From: Methylocystis rosea | GTDB taxonomy: Bacteria > Pseudomonadota > Alphaproteobacteria > Rhizobiales > Beijerinckiaceae | Length of the DNA: 64,000 nt | Direction of reading: 5' to 3' | NCBI RefSeq assembly: GCF_003855495.1 | Contig: NZ_CP034086.1 | Coordinates: 744,001 to 808,000, forward strand | Shown: positions 10,229 through 19,307 of the stretch, in pieces | How the letters are laid out: each line of letters starts with the position of its first letter | Position numbering within the stretch: position 1 is the stretch's first letter | The notes under the pieces: model-generated | What the model was told of the DNA's origin: nothing | Seen by the model: the letters and a program-made list of their open reading frames with translations, nothing else | Databases searched by the model: none | Position numbers and translations under genes: made by a program

Positions 10229-13150
10229 TTATTTCGCCGCGGCTTTTTTCGTCGCCAGCTTTTTCGCGGGCGCCTTCTTGGCTGCAGCTTTCTTTGCGAC
10301 CGTCCCGGCGACCTTTACGGGCTGGGATTCATCGAAGGGCGCCTCGTCGCTGTCTTCGATTTTCTTCTTGGCGTTGGTCGGCGCCTTCTTACCGGCCGCT
10401 TTCTTGGCCGGCGCTTTTTTCGCCGATTTCTTCGGCGCGCCGCCCTTGGCTTCGATCAGTTGCAGGGCCTCTTCGAGCGTCACGTCGTCGGCCGAAGCGC
10501 CCTTGGACAGCGTCGCGTTGATCTTGCCCCAGTTAACGTATGCGCCGAAGCGGCCGGGGCGCACCGTGACCTTGCCGCCCTCGGGATGCTCGCCCAGCAA
10601 GCGTCCCCCGCCGCCCGTCGCGCCGCCGCCGGCGGCCTTCTCGGCGAGAAGCTCGAGCGCCTGTTCGAGCGTCAGCGACGCCTGATCGATGGCGCGCGGG
10701 ATCGTCGCATTGATCTTGCCCCAGTTCACATAAGGACCGAAACGGCCAGCGTTGACGGTCACCGATCCGCCCTGGGGGTGATCGCCCAGCACGCGCGCCG
10801 GCTCCGCCGGGCCGCGCGAGAAACGGGAGCCTCCGCCGCCCGACTCCTTCTGCACGATGAGATCGATGGCGCGGTTGGCGCCAATGCTCAGCACGTCGTC
10901 GTCGCGGCCGATATTGGCGTAGGTCTTGCCATGCTGGACATAGGGCCCGAAGCGCCCGATGCCGGCGACGATCGGATCGCCGCTCGTCGGATGTTTCGCG
11001 ACTTCGCGCGGCAGCGCGAGCAGGGCGATGGCCTGCATCAGCGTCAGATCGTCAGGCCTGATGCTCTTGGGGAGCGACGCGCGTTTGGGCTTTTCGCCGC
11101 CTTCCTCCTGCTCGCCTTCCTGCACATAGGCGCCGAAACGGCCATCCCGCAGGGTGACTTCCGCGCCGGTCTCGGGATTGACGCCCAGGACCTTCACGCC
11201 CGGTCTCGCCGCGTCGGCGGCGTCGCCCGTCGGCGGCGACAGGGTTCGCGTGTAGCGGCACTCGGGATAGTTAGAGCAGCCGACGAAGGCGCCGAACTTG
11301 CCGATCTTGAGCGAGAGCTGACCGCTGTTGCAGGCGGGGCAGAGCCGCGGATCGCCTCCGTCCTCCTTTGAGGGGAAGACATGCGGACCCAGCAGCTCGT
11401 TGAGGCTGTCGAGCACCTCGCTGACGCGCAGATCCTTGGTGCCGTCGACGGCCGCCGAGAAATCTTTCCAGAAGTCCCGCAGCACCTGCTTCCAGTCGAT
11501 CTCATTATTGGAGACGAGATCGAGCTTTTCTTCTAGGTCGGCGGTGAAGTCGAACTCGACGTAGCGCGAGAAGAAGCTTTCGAGGAAGGCGACGACGAGG
11601 CGTCCCTTGTCCTCGGGCACGAGGCGCTTCTTATCGATCCGCACATAGTCGCGGTCGCGCAGCACGGCGAGCGTCGAGGCGTAGGTCGAAGGGCGCCCGA
11701 TGCCGAGCTCCTCCATGCGCTTGACCAGCGTCGCTTCCGTGAAGCGCGGCGGCGGCTCGGTGAAATGCTGGGTGGCGTCGATTTTTTCGCGCGCGCAGGG
11801 CTCACCCTGCGCCATCGCCGGCAGGCGACCGCCGTCCTCGTCCTCTCCGTCATCGCGGCCTTCCTGATAGAGTTCAAGGAAGCCCGGGAAACGAACGACC
11901 TGACCTGTCGCGCGCAGCTCGAGCGCGCGGGCGCCGGCTTTGGCGTCGATGTCGACGGTGGTGCGCTCCATCTCGGCCGACTCCATCTGGCTGGCGATGG
12001 TGCGCGTCCAGATCAGCTCATAGAGCTTGGCCTGCTCGGGTTCGAGATATTTGGCCACATCCTTGGGCAATCGCGCCGGGTCGGTCGGGCGGATGGCCTC
12101 GTGGGCTTCCTGCGCGTTCTTGGCCTTTGTCGTATATTTGCGCGGAACCTTGGGAACGAAACGCTCGCCATATTCCCGTCCGATCACGCGGCGCACGCTG
12201 GCCACCGCCTCGGGCGCCATGTCGACGCCGTCGGTTCGCATATAAGTAATGAGACCCGCCGTCTCGCCGCCGATGTCGACGCCTTCATAGAGCCGCTGGG
12301 CGATGCGCATCGTGATCGCCGGCGCGAGGCCGAGCTTTCGCGAGGCCTCCTGCTGCAGGGTGGAGGTCGTGAAGGGCGCGTAAGGGTGGCGCTTCACCGG
12401 TTTCGCTTCGACCGAGCGCACCACGAACGCGGCGGTCTCTAGCGCCTTCTTGAAGTCCTCGGCCTCCTGACCCGCGCCGATGTCGAGCCGCGAAATCTTC
12501 TTGCCGTCGGCGCCGACGAGGCGCGCCGTGAAGGGTTCGCCCGCCTTGGTCGTCAGATGGGCGACGAGCGACCAATATTCGCGTGCGACGAATTTCTCGA
12601 TTTCGAGCTCGCGGTCGCAGACTAGGCGAAGCGCGACAGATTGCACGCGGCCGGCCGAACGGGCGCCGGGCAGTTTGCGCCACAGCACCGGCGACAGGGT
12701 GAAGCCCACGAGATAGTCGAGCGCGCGGCGGGCGAGATAGGCGTCGACCAGCGCCTGATCGATCTCGCGCGGATGCGCCATCGCCTCTTGAATCGCCGCC
12801 TTGGTGACCGCATTGAAGACGACGCGCTCGATCTTCTTATCCTTGAGCACGCGCTTCTTGTTCAAAATGTCGAGCAAGTGCCAGGAGATGGCCTCTCCCT
12901 CGCGGTCCGGGTCGGTCGCCAGGATGACTTTGTCGGCGCCCTTCACCGCCTCGGCGATGGCGGCGACGCGCTTCGCGCCCTTGGCGTCCATTTCCCAGAC
13001 CATGAGAAAATCCTGGTCGGGGTCGACCGATCCGTCCTTGGCGGGAAGATCGCGAACATGGCCGTAGCAGGCCAACACGTTGAAATTCTTGCCTAAATAT
13101 TTGTTGATCGTCTGCGCTTTGGCCGCTGATTCGACGATGACGACATTCAT
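10229..13150 (-). CDS. topA: DNA topoisomerase I
   Basis: A 973-residue type IA topoisomerase that relaxes negative supercoils. The TOPRIM start MNVVIVESAAKAQTINKYLG and DPDREGEAISWH carry the metal-binding Glu/Asp residues. The catalytic Tyr sits in the segment GLITYMRTDGVDM. A four-Cys zinc finger (CPACNSG...CSNYPEC) follows at about 595-620, then several repeated topoisomerase C-terminal modules of the GRFG(A/P)YV type. A Lys/Ala-rich tail (AKKAPAKK repeats) ends the protein. I chose the ATG at 13148-13150 because the family begins there; an in-frame ATG 18 codons upstream gives no conserved residues. Confidence 0.95.
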   Translation of the reverse strand: MNVVIVESAAKAQTINKYLGKNFNVLACYGHVRDLPAKDGSVDPDQDFLMVWEMDAKGAKRVAAIAEAVKGADKVILATDPDREGEAISWHLLDILNKKRVLKDKKIERVVFNAVTKAAIQEAMAHPREIDQALVDAYLARRALDYLVGFTLSPVLWRKLPGARSAGRVQSVALRLVCDRELEIEKFVAREYWSLVAHLTTKAGEPFTARLVGADGKKISRLDIGAGQEAEDFKKALETAAFVVRSVEAKPVKRHPYAPFTTSTLQQEASRKLGLAPAITMRIAQRLYEGVDIGGETAGLITYMRTDGVDMAPEAVASVRRVIGREYGERFVPKVPRKYTTKAKNAQEAHEAIRPTDPARLPKDVAKYLEPEQAKLYELIWTRTIASQMESAEMERTTVDIDAKAGARALELRATGQVVRFPGFLELYQEGRDDGEDEDGGRLPAMAQGEPCAREKIDATQHFTEPPPRFTEATLVKRMEELGIGRPSTYASTLAVLRDRDYVRIDKKRLVPEDKGRLVVAFLESFFSRYVEFDFTADLEEKLDLVSNNEIDWKQVLRDFWKDFSAAVDGTKDLRVSEVLDSLNELLGPHVFPSKEDGGDPRLCPACNSGQLSLKIGKFGAFVGCSNYPECRYTRTLSPPTGDAADAARPGVKVLGVNPETGAEVTLRDGRFGAYVQEGEQEEGGEKPKRASLPKSIRPDDLTLMQAIALLALPREVAKHPTSGDPIVAGIGRFGPYVQHGKTYANIGRDDDVLSIGANRAIDLIVQKESGGGGSRFSRGPAEPARVLGDHPQGGSVTVNAGRFGPYVNWGKINATIPRAIDQASLTLEQALELLAEKAAGGGATGGGGRLLGEHPEGGKVTVRPGRFGAYVNWGKINATLSKGASADDVTLEEALQLIEAKGGAPKKSAKKAPAKKAAGKKAPTNAKKKIEDSDEAPFDESQPVKVAGTVAKKAAAKKAPAKKLATKKAAAK

Positions 13151-13259
13151 TTCGTGATCATTCCAGGAGGCGCGCCGGCTTGGCGAGCGGCGGAAGATGG
13201 TCAAAATGGGCGCCCCCTGTCAAATTGGCCAGTCCAGGGGCCGGAAGGAAAGCTGCGCC

Positions 13260-13745
13260 ATGGAAAAGCCGATCAGGCGCCTGTCGGCCGCAGTCGTGGC
13301 GGCGGATGTCGCCCCTCGGGCCAAGCGCTCGAGCTACCCCGACCCATTCGCGGCGCGGGTTCGTGGCCGCGAGAAACGGTCGCTTGGCGACTTTTTTGGC
13401 CTGACCAATTTTGGCGTCAATCTGACGACGCTTGCCCCCGGCGCGCAGTCCGCGCTGAAGCATCGCCACAGCCGGCAGGACGAATTCGTCTTTATCCTCG
13501 AGGGAGAGCCGACGCTGCTGCGCGACGATGAGGAGATCCTCCTGCGCGCCGGCATGTGCGCGGGCTTCCCCGCGCTGGGCGCAGCCCACTGCCTCGTCAA
13601 CAGAACCGATCGCGACGTCGTCTATCTGGAAATTGGCGACCGGTCGGCAGGCGACGCGGCGACCTATCCCGACGACGACCTCGCTGCGGCGCTCGGCCCG
13701 GACGGCCGCTGGATCATGACGCACAAGGACGGCCGTCCCTATTGA
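13260..13745 (+). CDS. Cupin-domain protein
   Basis: A 161-residue single-cupin protein. The first cupin motif is seen as LKHRHSRQDEFVFILEGEPTL (about residues 65-85, His and Glu metal ligands) and the second around HCLVNRTDRDVVYLEIGDR. Such small cupins bind a metal and act as isomerases, dioxygenases or sensors; the substrate cannot be told. The ATG at 13260 follows a GGAAGGAAAG site. It is transcribed divergently from topA. Confidence 0.8.
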   Translation: MEKPIRRLSAAVVAADVAPRAKRSSYPDPFAARVRGREKRSLGDFFGLTNFGVNLTTLAPGAQSALKHRHSRQDEFVFILEGEPTLLRDDEEILLRAGMCAGFPALGAAHCLVNRTDRDVVYLEIGDRSAGDAATYPDDDLAAALGPDGRWIMTHKDGRPY

Positions 13746-13823
13746 TGCGCGGAAGCGCGAGCTGGCTTGCTCGCCATGACGCCCTCCTGTATGAGCGGTC
13801 GCACGCGGCGCACGCCGTGCTAA

Positions 13824-13894
13824 GGCCTCGTGGCGGAGTGGCTACGCAGAGGACTGCAAATCCTTGTACGGGGGTTCGATTCCCTCCGAGGCCT
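13824..13894 (+). tRNA. tRNA-Cys (anticodon GCA)
   Basis: The acceptor stem GGCCTCG (13824-13830) pairs with CGAGGCC (13887-13893), followed by a T discriminator. The anticodon loop carries GCA (CTGCAAA), and the T-arm is GGGGGTTCGATTCCCTC. CCA is not encoded. The variable and D arms are of class I type. Confidence 0.95.
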
Positions 13895-14053
13895 CGCCTT
13901 TCTCACACGAGAAATCGGCGCCATATTTTGAAGGCGCGCACTTAACGATAGCGCAGAAGAAGCGGGCCGCGCGGTCAATACGCGCTGCATTTGGGTTCGT
14001 TTTCTTCGCAGTTGCGGTATAGTTGGGGCGACATCACATCGAAGAGGGTAACG

Positions 14054-14257
14054 ATGCTGAATGCGTTGATTGCGGATGCGCAGGCGCGGCTGGACCAGGC
14101 GCGCCGCGAATTGAAATCCGCCGTGCTTGATTTCGACGTCTCAGATGACAGGCTTCTGGAATTGCGGGCGTCGGCGCGCCGCGTCTATGACGAACTCAGC
14201 GCTCTCGACCGCAAGAAGCTGAAGAGAGGCTTTTTGGGCTTTTTGAAAGTCTGGTGA
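14054..14257 (+). CDS. Small helical protein of unknown function
   Basis: A 67-residue, highly charged protein predicted to be almost wholly alpha-helical (ARLDQARRELKSAVLDFD..., LELRASARRVYDELSAL). The start ATG at 14054 follows GAAGAGGG. No family is recognised. A perfect 10-bp hairpin 10 nt downstream supports it being a real transcription unit. Confidence 0.55.
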   Translation: MLNALIADAQARLDQARRELKSAVLDFDVSDDRLLELRASARRVYDELSALDRKKLKRGFLGFLKVW

Positions 14258-14267
14258 TCGCTCCGCG

Positions 14268-14297
14268 GCGCGTCGGCTCTTTCGTCGGCCGACGCGC
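14268..14297 (+). terminator. Hairpin terminator candidate
   Basis: GCGCGTCGGC (14268-14277) and GCCGACGCGC (14288-14297) form a perfect 10-bp stem with a 10-nt loop, just after the small helical protein gene. It is followed by an AT-rich stretch (ATAATTAATTT) rather than a pure T-tract. Confidence 0.6.
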
Positions 14298-14353
14298 GCT
14301 CCATAATTAATTTAGGAGCGCGCGTTCATCGCGCCGCAGAACGAGGTCGCCAG

Positions 14354-14647
14354 ATGATTAGTCCTGAAACGCCTCCCGGCGCCGAGGTAGTTTGCGTAGA
14401 CGCGACTGCGGGCCCCTATGGCCATTGCGAGGGCTTGGCCCGTGGCGGAATTTACACGGTTGCGCGGATCGCCCGCGGCATAGATGGCGGTCACGTTGTC
14501 ATTCTTGGGGAAGTTTCGCCCTGGCGGACCTATGCGCCGCCCTGGGGCGTCGTTGAGGTTGGTTTTGAGCTTCGCCGCTTCCGCTATCTCGATATCCCTG
14601 ACGAACTGACGAGGCTGCTGCACGAGACGCAGCTGGAGGACGTGTAA
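14354..14647 (+). CDS. Small protein of unknown function
   Basis: A 97-residue protein with a beta-rich pattern: VVCVDAT, then GGIYTVARI, VVILGEV and a C-terminal FELRRFRYLDIPDELT. The closing RFRxL-D motif recurs in small conserved proteins of Rhizobiales, some linked to phages, but no function is known to me. The start at 14354 is preceded by GAACGAGG. It converges on the AsmA gene, with 10 nt between them. Confidence 0.55.
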   Translation: MISPETPPGAEVVCVDATAGPYGHCEGLARGGIYTVARIARGIDGGHVVILGEVSPWRTYAPPWGVVEVGFELRRFRYLDIPDELTRLLHETQLEDV

Positions 14648-14657
14648 CCTTCTCGCC

Positions 14658-16535
14658 TCATCGCCCCGCCGGTTCCTTCCGGGGCGGCGGGTCTAGTCGC
14701 GGCAGCAGCGGAGCGGCCGCGTCTGAGCGACGGATGAAGGCCTGCGCGTCCAGCCCCAACGCCAATTCGTCCCAGGGGCCGGCGAGTTCGAGCGCGATGC
14801 CTGGCGCAGAGTCGGCGGTCTGTCCTGCGCTGTCGGCTTCTCGCGCAACGGCTCTGACCGCGAGACTGCGCTCCGGGAGGCGCGCCGAGCCGCCGAAGGC
14901 AAGCGTAAAGCCGGGTCCGCGCGCGGCGCCCTCGGAGATGTCCGCGACGCCGTTCTCTATCTTTACGGCCGCGCTCGCGGCGTCGAGCGTCGAGCGGCCC
15001 GAGCGGATGTCGACGGCGCTCGATAGAGGCCGCGTCTCCAATCGGCGGAGCGCTTTTTCGAGATCGACGCCGGAGATCTCCCCGTCGATAAGAGCGAGGT
15101 TGGCGCGCCCGTTCAGGCTCTGCATCAGCGTCGCCATCCGGTCGCCGACGCCGTCCACCGCGAGAGTCGCATTAAGCGATCCCGCCAGAACAGGTTTTCC
15201 ATAAGCGTCCCAGAGCAGCGGGCCCGCTTCGACCGCCGTCATTTGCGCATTGGCGCGCAGCGACAGCCCGTCGGGCGAAGGCGCGATGGAAACCCGAAAC
15301 TTGAGTCCGCCGCGATAGGCGTGCGCCTGCGTTATCGCGAACTCCGCGGCGCCATCGCGCAACGTGACTTCGATGGCGGCGTCTTCGACCTTCAGCCGGC
15401 CAAGTCTGGCGTGGCCGACGGCGAGATGCAGATCGACGTCGGCGCCGGAGAGGTCCGGGAGATCGAACGGCTGCTTGCTCCACTGTCCGTTCGCGGCGAC
15501 AAGCGGCGGCGCGTCGGCGAGAAACGGCCGCAGGGAGAGGAACTCGCTTTGGAGCGCCGCCGTCAGCGTCGGGCGGCCATCCTCCTTCTGAAGGTCGATA
15601 TCGCCGCGAAATTCGTTTCCGTCGACAAATAGACGTGCGCCCTTGAAGTGCGCCTCTCCGGGCGCGAGCGTCGCTTGCGCGGAGAATTGCGCGTCGGTGA
15701 AGGGGCCGGGCAGGGGCGCGGCGACGCCAAAGAGCTGCAGCGCCTGTTGCGCCGAAGGCGCGCTGGCCGCCGCGCGCCCCTCAAAGCGGGCGTTGGCGCC
15801 GAGTTGTCCCACGCCTTGCGCTTCAACACGAAGACTCTCGCCGTCAAGCCGGCCCGTCACGACGGACGGTTCTCCACGCAACAGCGCTCCTGGACGCGCG
15901 ACCCATAAGATCGCCTCGAGCCGTTCGCCGTTCAAATCGAACGCGCCCGTCAGCGCCGCCGCCTCGCCGATGCGGCGCCATTCAAAATTCGCGTTGATTC
16001 GCTCCAGCGCATAGACGCGGCTGCGGTAGGTGATCCGAGCGTCGCCGTCGACGATCGACACCACCCCAAACCGCACATTATCGGCCGCCGCAGCTTCCAG
16101 CGTCGCCGGCTTTGCGGCGGCCGCTCGGGCGGCTGCGCCGGCCACGCCGGCCGGCTTTTTATCAAGATCGATGCGGGCGCGCGGCCGGACGAGCTTCACC
16201 GAGGCGACTTTGAGGCGCCCTGCGATCAGCGGCAGAACGTCGACGTCGCCGCGAAGTTCGCTCGACTCGATAAGCAGCGCGCCATTCCGGTCGGCGAAAG
16301 CGACGCCTTCGACGGCGATGCTCGGACGCGGAAAAAGCGAGAAGCTCGTTCGGCCGCGCGCGGCGACATAGAGCCCCGAAGAGCCTTGGAGCTGGTCGGC
16401 GACGGCGTCCATGAGAGCGCCGGGCGAGAACAGCCACGGTGCAACAACGGCGGCGATCGCCGCCAGGGTTGCCCCCGCCGCCAAGGCCGTCGCCAATAGC
16501 CGAAGCGCAGCGCCTGAAGGGCGGCGCGCTTTCAA
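14658..16535 (-). CDS. AsmA family protein
   Basis: A 625-residue protein with an N-terminal membrane anchor (about 10-35, LLATALAAGATLAAIAAVVAPWL) and a large periplasmic beta-rich body. The AsmA N-terminal pattern follows (GLYVAARGRTSFSLFPRPSIAVEGVAFAD) and the C-terminal AsmA_2 region is at about 420-560 (GSLNATLAVDGVGD..., LNGRANLALIDGEISGVDLEKALRRLE). AsmA-like proteins bridge the periplasm and are linked to phospholipid transport and outer-membrane assembly. It lies downstream of a response-regulator gene on the same strand with a 115-nt gap. Confidence 0.85.
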   Translation of the reverse strand: MKARRPSGAALRLLATALAAGATLAAIAAVVAPWLFSPGALMDAVADQLQGSSGLYVAARGRTSFSLFPRPSIAVEGVAFADRNGALLIESSELRGDVDVLPLIAGRLKVASVKLVRPRARIDLDKKPAGVAGAAARAAAAKPATLEAAAADNVRFGVVSIVDGDARITYRSRVYALERINANFEWRRIGEAAALTGAFDLNGERLEAILWVARPGALLRGEPSVVTGRLDGESLRVEAQGVGQLGANARFEGRAAASAPSAQQALQLFGVAAPLPGPFTDAQFSAQATLAPGEAHFKGARLFVDGNEFRGDIDLQKEDGRPTLTAALQSEFLSLRPFLADAPPLVAANGQWSKQPFDLPDLSGADVDLHLAVGHARLGRLKVEDAAIEVTLRDGAAEFAITQAHAYRGGLKFRVSIAPSPDGLSLRANAQMTAVEAGPLLWDAYGKPVLAGSLNATLAVDGVGDRMATLMQSLNGRANLALIDGEISGVDLEKALRRLETRPLSSAVDIRSGRSTLDAASAAVKIENGVADISEGAARGPGFTLAFGGSARLPERSLAVRAVAREADSAGQTADSAPGIALELAGPWDELALGLDAQAFIRRSDAAAPLLPRLDPPPRKEPAGR

Positions 16536-16650
16536 CGATGCGGAAGCCTTGTCGGTTATGGCGGAGGGCAGCAGCCGTGCTCCTGAAGCAAAGTCTTCGG
16601 ACGTCGCTTGTCGCGGCTAAGGGCGGCGATATAGTGGCGAAAGGCCGAGC

Positions 16651-17088
16651 CTAGCGCGCTTCGGCGCGCGACAGTTCGCTGCGGAGCGCGGTCAGGATCT
16701 CCTCGACGTAGAATGGTTTTTCGACCATGGCGTGCTCAAGATGCGCCTCGGGCAGTCCTGCGCGCCCGCATCCCGTCGTGAAAATGAAGGGGCAGCCGCG
16801 GGCGGCGAGCGCGTCGGCGACCGGATCAATCCTTTCGTGGCCGATATTGACGTCGAGCAAAGCCAGATCGACTCCATCCTCGCGGGACAGCCGCACCGCT
16901 TCGTCGACGCTGCGCGCCATCCCCGCGATAACTAAGCCGAATTCCGCGAGCGTCTCTTCCAGCGCCAGCGCGATATAGGGATCGTCTTCGACAATCAGCA
17001 GCCGTCGCCCGAGCAAAGGATCGCTCGTGCGCTGGGAGTCATCTCTCGGAGCGGCCGAAGACGAAAGGCCGGAGCTGGAAACCGACAT
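16651..17088 (-). CDS. Single-domain response regulator (CheY-like receiver)
   Basis: About 145 residues consisting of one receiver domain after a short Ser-rich leader. Acidic pocket residues are in LLIVEDDPYIA, the phospho-acceptor Asp is in LALLDVNIG, and the conserved Lys is in MVEKPFYVEEIL. No output domain is present, so it signals by protein contact. The partner kinase is not nearby. The start at 17086-17088 removes a poorly conserved N-terminal extension; a start further inside is possible. Confidence 0.85.
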   Translation of the reverse strand: MSVSSSGLSSSAAPRDDSQRTSDPLLGRRLLIVEDDPYIALALEETLAEFGLVIAGMARSVDEAVRLSREDGVDLALLDVNIGHERIDPVADALAARGCPFIFTTGCGRAGLPEAHLEHAMVEKPFYVEEILTALRSELSRAEAR

Positions 17089-17120
17089 GAATAAATGGTG
17101 GGGCGGAATGCCGCAGTTGT

Positions 17121-17591
17121 CTAGCTTTCGGGCGGCTTTTGCAGCGAATTTGCTGCGAACATGGCGAACGCCGCCCAGACGGCCAGAGCGCACCAGCTCA
17201 GGATCGTCAGCCCGCCGCCGATCGGCGCGGCGAGAGGAAACAGTCTTCCCGATAAAAAGACCCGCGCCGCAAGGTCGCTCGCGAACAGCGTGACTCCCGC
17301 CTGGAGCGCCAGCGCGATAGCGGCGAGCCATTTCGCCTTTGCTCGCGGCGTCGTGCGGATAAGCGCCGCGAGTCCGACGCCGGCGGCGGCGTGGATCATT
17401 AGAAATTGGCTTGCCGTGGCGAGAAAAGGACTCGCGTCGGCATGGGCCGCGGCGGCGGCGAGAGACACGCCGGCCGCTCCTTGAAGAGCGGCGATGGTCG
17501 CGATGGCGAACGACAGTCTCAATATGGCGAACTCCGTTTCGCGCCTCCGCTGGATGGCGTTCTCAACCTTAAGAAGAGTCGCAGGCGTCAT
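17121..17591 (-). CDS. DUF423 family inner-membrane protein
   Basis: About 155 residues with four hydrophobic segments. The pattern ATASQFLMIHAAAGVGLAAL and a C-terminal PIGGGLTILSWCALAVWAAF match the DUF423 layout of four membrane helices. Function is unknown. The ATG at 17589-17591 lacks a strong ribosome-binding site, and the reading frame stays open upstream, so the start is uncertain. Confidence 0.6.
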   Translation of the reverse strand: MTPATLLKVENAIQRRRETEFAILRLSFAIATIAALQGAAGVSLAAAAAHADASPFLATASQFLMIHAAAGVGLAALIRTTPRAKAKWLAAIALALQAGVTLFASDLAARVFLSGRLFPLAAPIGGGLTILSWCALAVWAAFAMFAANSLQKPPES

Positions 17592-17866
17592 TGCCAAATT
17601 ATAGACATCGAGCAGAATCGACCAGCGTTCTTCATTGGTAGATCGCCCCCTGCAAACCGTCGTGTCGCAACATAGCGGTGTCCAGGCTTTGGGTTCACAC
17701 TGCAACGGTCAAGAGAAAGACGTCGTCTGCACTAAAGGCGAGATCAGCTTTAGCGAGGAGAGCGCAAGCGCACAGCGGTCCAGCTCGGCGGCGACATAAG
17801 GCGGCGCTCTCGCAAAGCCGGGCGGACTTTCCTATATTGCCGCATGAAAGTTTGCGGGAGAGAAGA

Positions 17867-19102
17867 ATGAGCGCAATGGGCGTCGTGATTTGTCTGGCGA
17901 TCGCCGCCTCCGCCGGACTTGGCGTGTATCTGCGCATGCGGCAGACGGCGACGGTCGACGCCCATCGCGATCAGGTGCCGCCGGATTTCGCGCAGGAAGT
18001 CACGCTCGACGATCATCGCCGCGCCGCCGAATATACGATCGCAAAAACAAAATTTTCAGTCGCCGAAACGATTTTCGACGCCGCGATTTCTATCGCGTGG
18101 TTGGCGCTGGGGCTCGCGCCGCTTTATGCGGCGATCGCCGCCTTCGTCGAACCGGGCCTCGTTCGCAGCGTTCTTTTCGTTCTCGTCTTCGGCGTGATCG
18201 GCAGCTTGATCGACATGCCTTTCGCCGCAGCGCGCGCCTTCTGGCTCGAAGACAGGTTCGGATTCAATCGGCTGACGCCGCAAAAGTTTCTCGTCGACCA
18301 AGCAAAGTCCGGCGCGCTGGAACTCGCCATTTCGACGCCCTTGCTCTTTGGCATGTTCTGGCTTCTGAGCGCCGCCCCCGACACATGGTGGCTCATCGCC
18401 TATGTCGTCTTTATCGCTATCGCGATTGCGATGACAGTGATCTATCCGACCGTCATCGCGCCGCTCTTCAATAAGTTTTCGCCGCTTGAGGACGGCGCCA
18501 TGAAGTGGCGCATGGAGGCGCTGCTCGCCAGATGCGGCTTTGAGTCGAAAGGCCTCTATGTGATGGACGCCTCAACGCGCTCCACGCATGGCAACGCTTA
18601 TTTCAGCGGCTTCGGCAAGGCCAAGCGCATCGTCTTTTTCGACACGCTGCTCGAGAAACATTCGCCGGACGAGATCGAATCGATTCTCGCGCATGAACTC
18701 GGCCATTTCAAATTCGGCCATGTGCGGCAGATGCTGGCGCTGGCGGCCGCGATCGCCTTCGTCGGTTTCGCGGTGCTGTGGTGGGCCTTCGCTTCGGATG
18801 TCTTCGCCGGCTGGTTCGGCCTGCCGAACGACCCCGGCGTGGTGCTCGTCGCGCTGCTGCTTGCGCGAGAGCCGATCTCGCATGTCCTGTCGCCCTTGCT
18901 CGCGTGGCGGTCGCGCCGGGCGGAGTTCGAAGCCGACGCCTTCGCCCGCGATATTGTCGGCAAGGAGCCGATGATCTCGGCTTTGACCCGGCTGACGCGC
19001 GACAACCTCGCAACGCTGACGCCCGATCCCCTCTACGCCACCTTCTATTTCTCGCATCCGCCGGTGCCGGTGCGGGTCGCGCAACTGCGCGCCGCGGCGT
19101 AG
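17867..19102 (+). CDS. M48 family zinc metalloprotease (Ste24/CAAX-protease-like)
   Basis: A 411-residue integral-membrane metalloprotease. It has about seven hydrophobic segments, the zinc motif HELGH in SILAHELGHFKFGH (about residue 275), and the third ligand Glu in the downstream FEADAFAR segment. The N-terminal domain (SLIDMPFAAARAFWLEDRFGFN) is the Ste24 type. Family members cleave CAAX-like peptides in eukaryotes; bacterial members act in membrane-protein quality control. The ATG at 17867 follows GGGAGAGAAGA. Confidence 0.9.
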   Translation: MSAMGVVICLAIAASAGLGVYLRMRQTATVDAHRDQVPPDFAQEVTLDDHRRAAEYTIAKTKFSVAETIFDAAISIAWLALGLAPLYAAIAAFVEPGLVRSVLFVLVFGVIGSLIDMPFAAARAFWLEDRFGFNRLTPQKFLVDQAKSGALELAISTPLLFGMFWLLSAAPDTWWLIAYVVFIAIAIAMTVIYPTVIAPLFNKFSPLEDGAMKWRMEALLARCGFESKGLYVMDASTRSTHGNAYFSGFGKAKRIVFFDTLLEKHSPDEIESILAHELGHFKFGHVRQMLALAAAIAFVGFAVLWWAFASDVFAGWFGLPNDPGVVLVALLLAREPISHVLSPLLAWRSRRAEFEADAFARDIVGKEPMISALTRLTRDNLATLTPDPLYATFYFSHPPVPVRVAQLRAAA

Positions 19103-19307
19103 CGGGCGCGAGGCTCGTCGGCCGCGACTTCGTTACGGCGGCGATCCCTTCGGTGCGGTCGACGACGGCGATAAAGCTGTCGCAGTCGATGCGAACCCAT
19201 CGCGCGAAGCACTTACGGCGACTGCATCGTCAATTTGGTCGGATTGATCTCCTGGGATCAGCGCCTGTAGAGACCAAGGCGCGGAGAGCCGGGCTTGCTG
19301 GCGATCT

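Noticed and set aside
10460..11371. + strand open frame of 303 codons opposite topA
   Set aside because: Antisense shadow of the repeated C-terminal modules of topoisomerase I.
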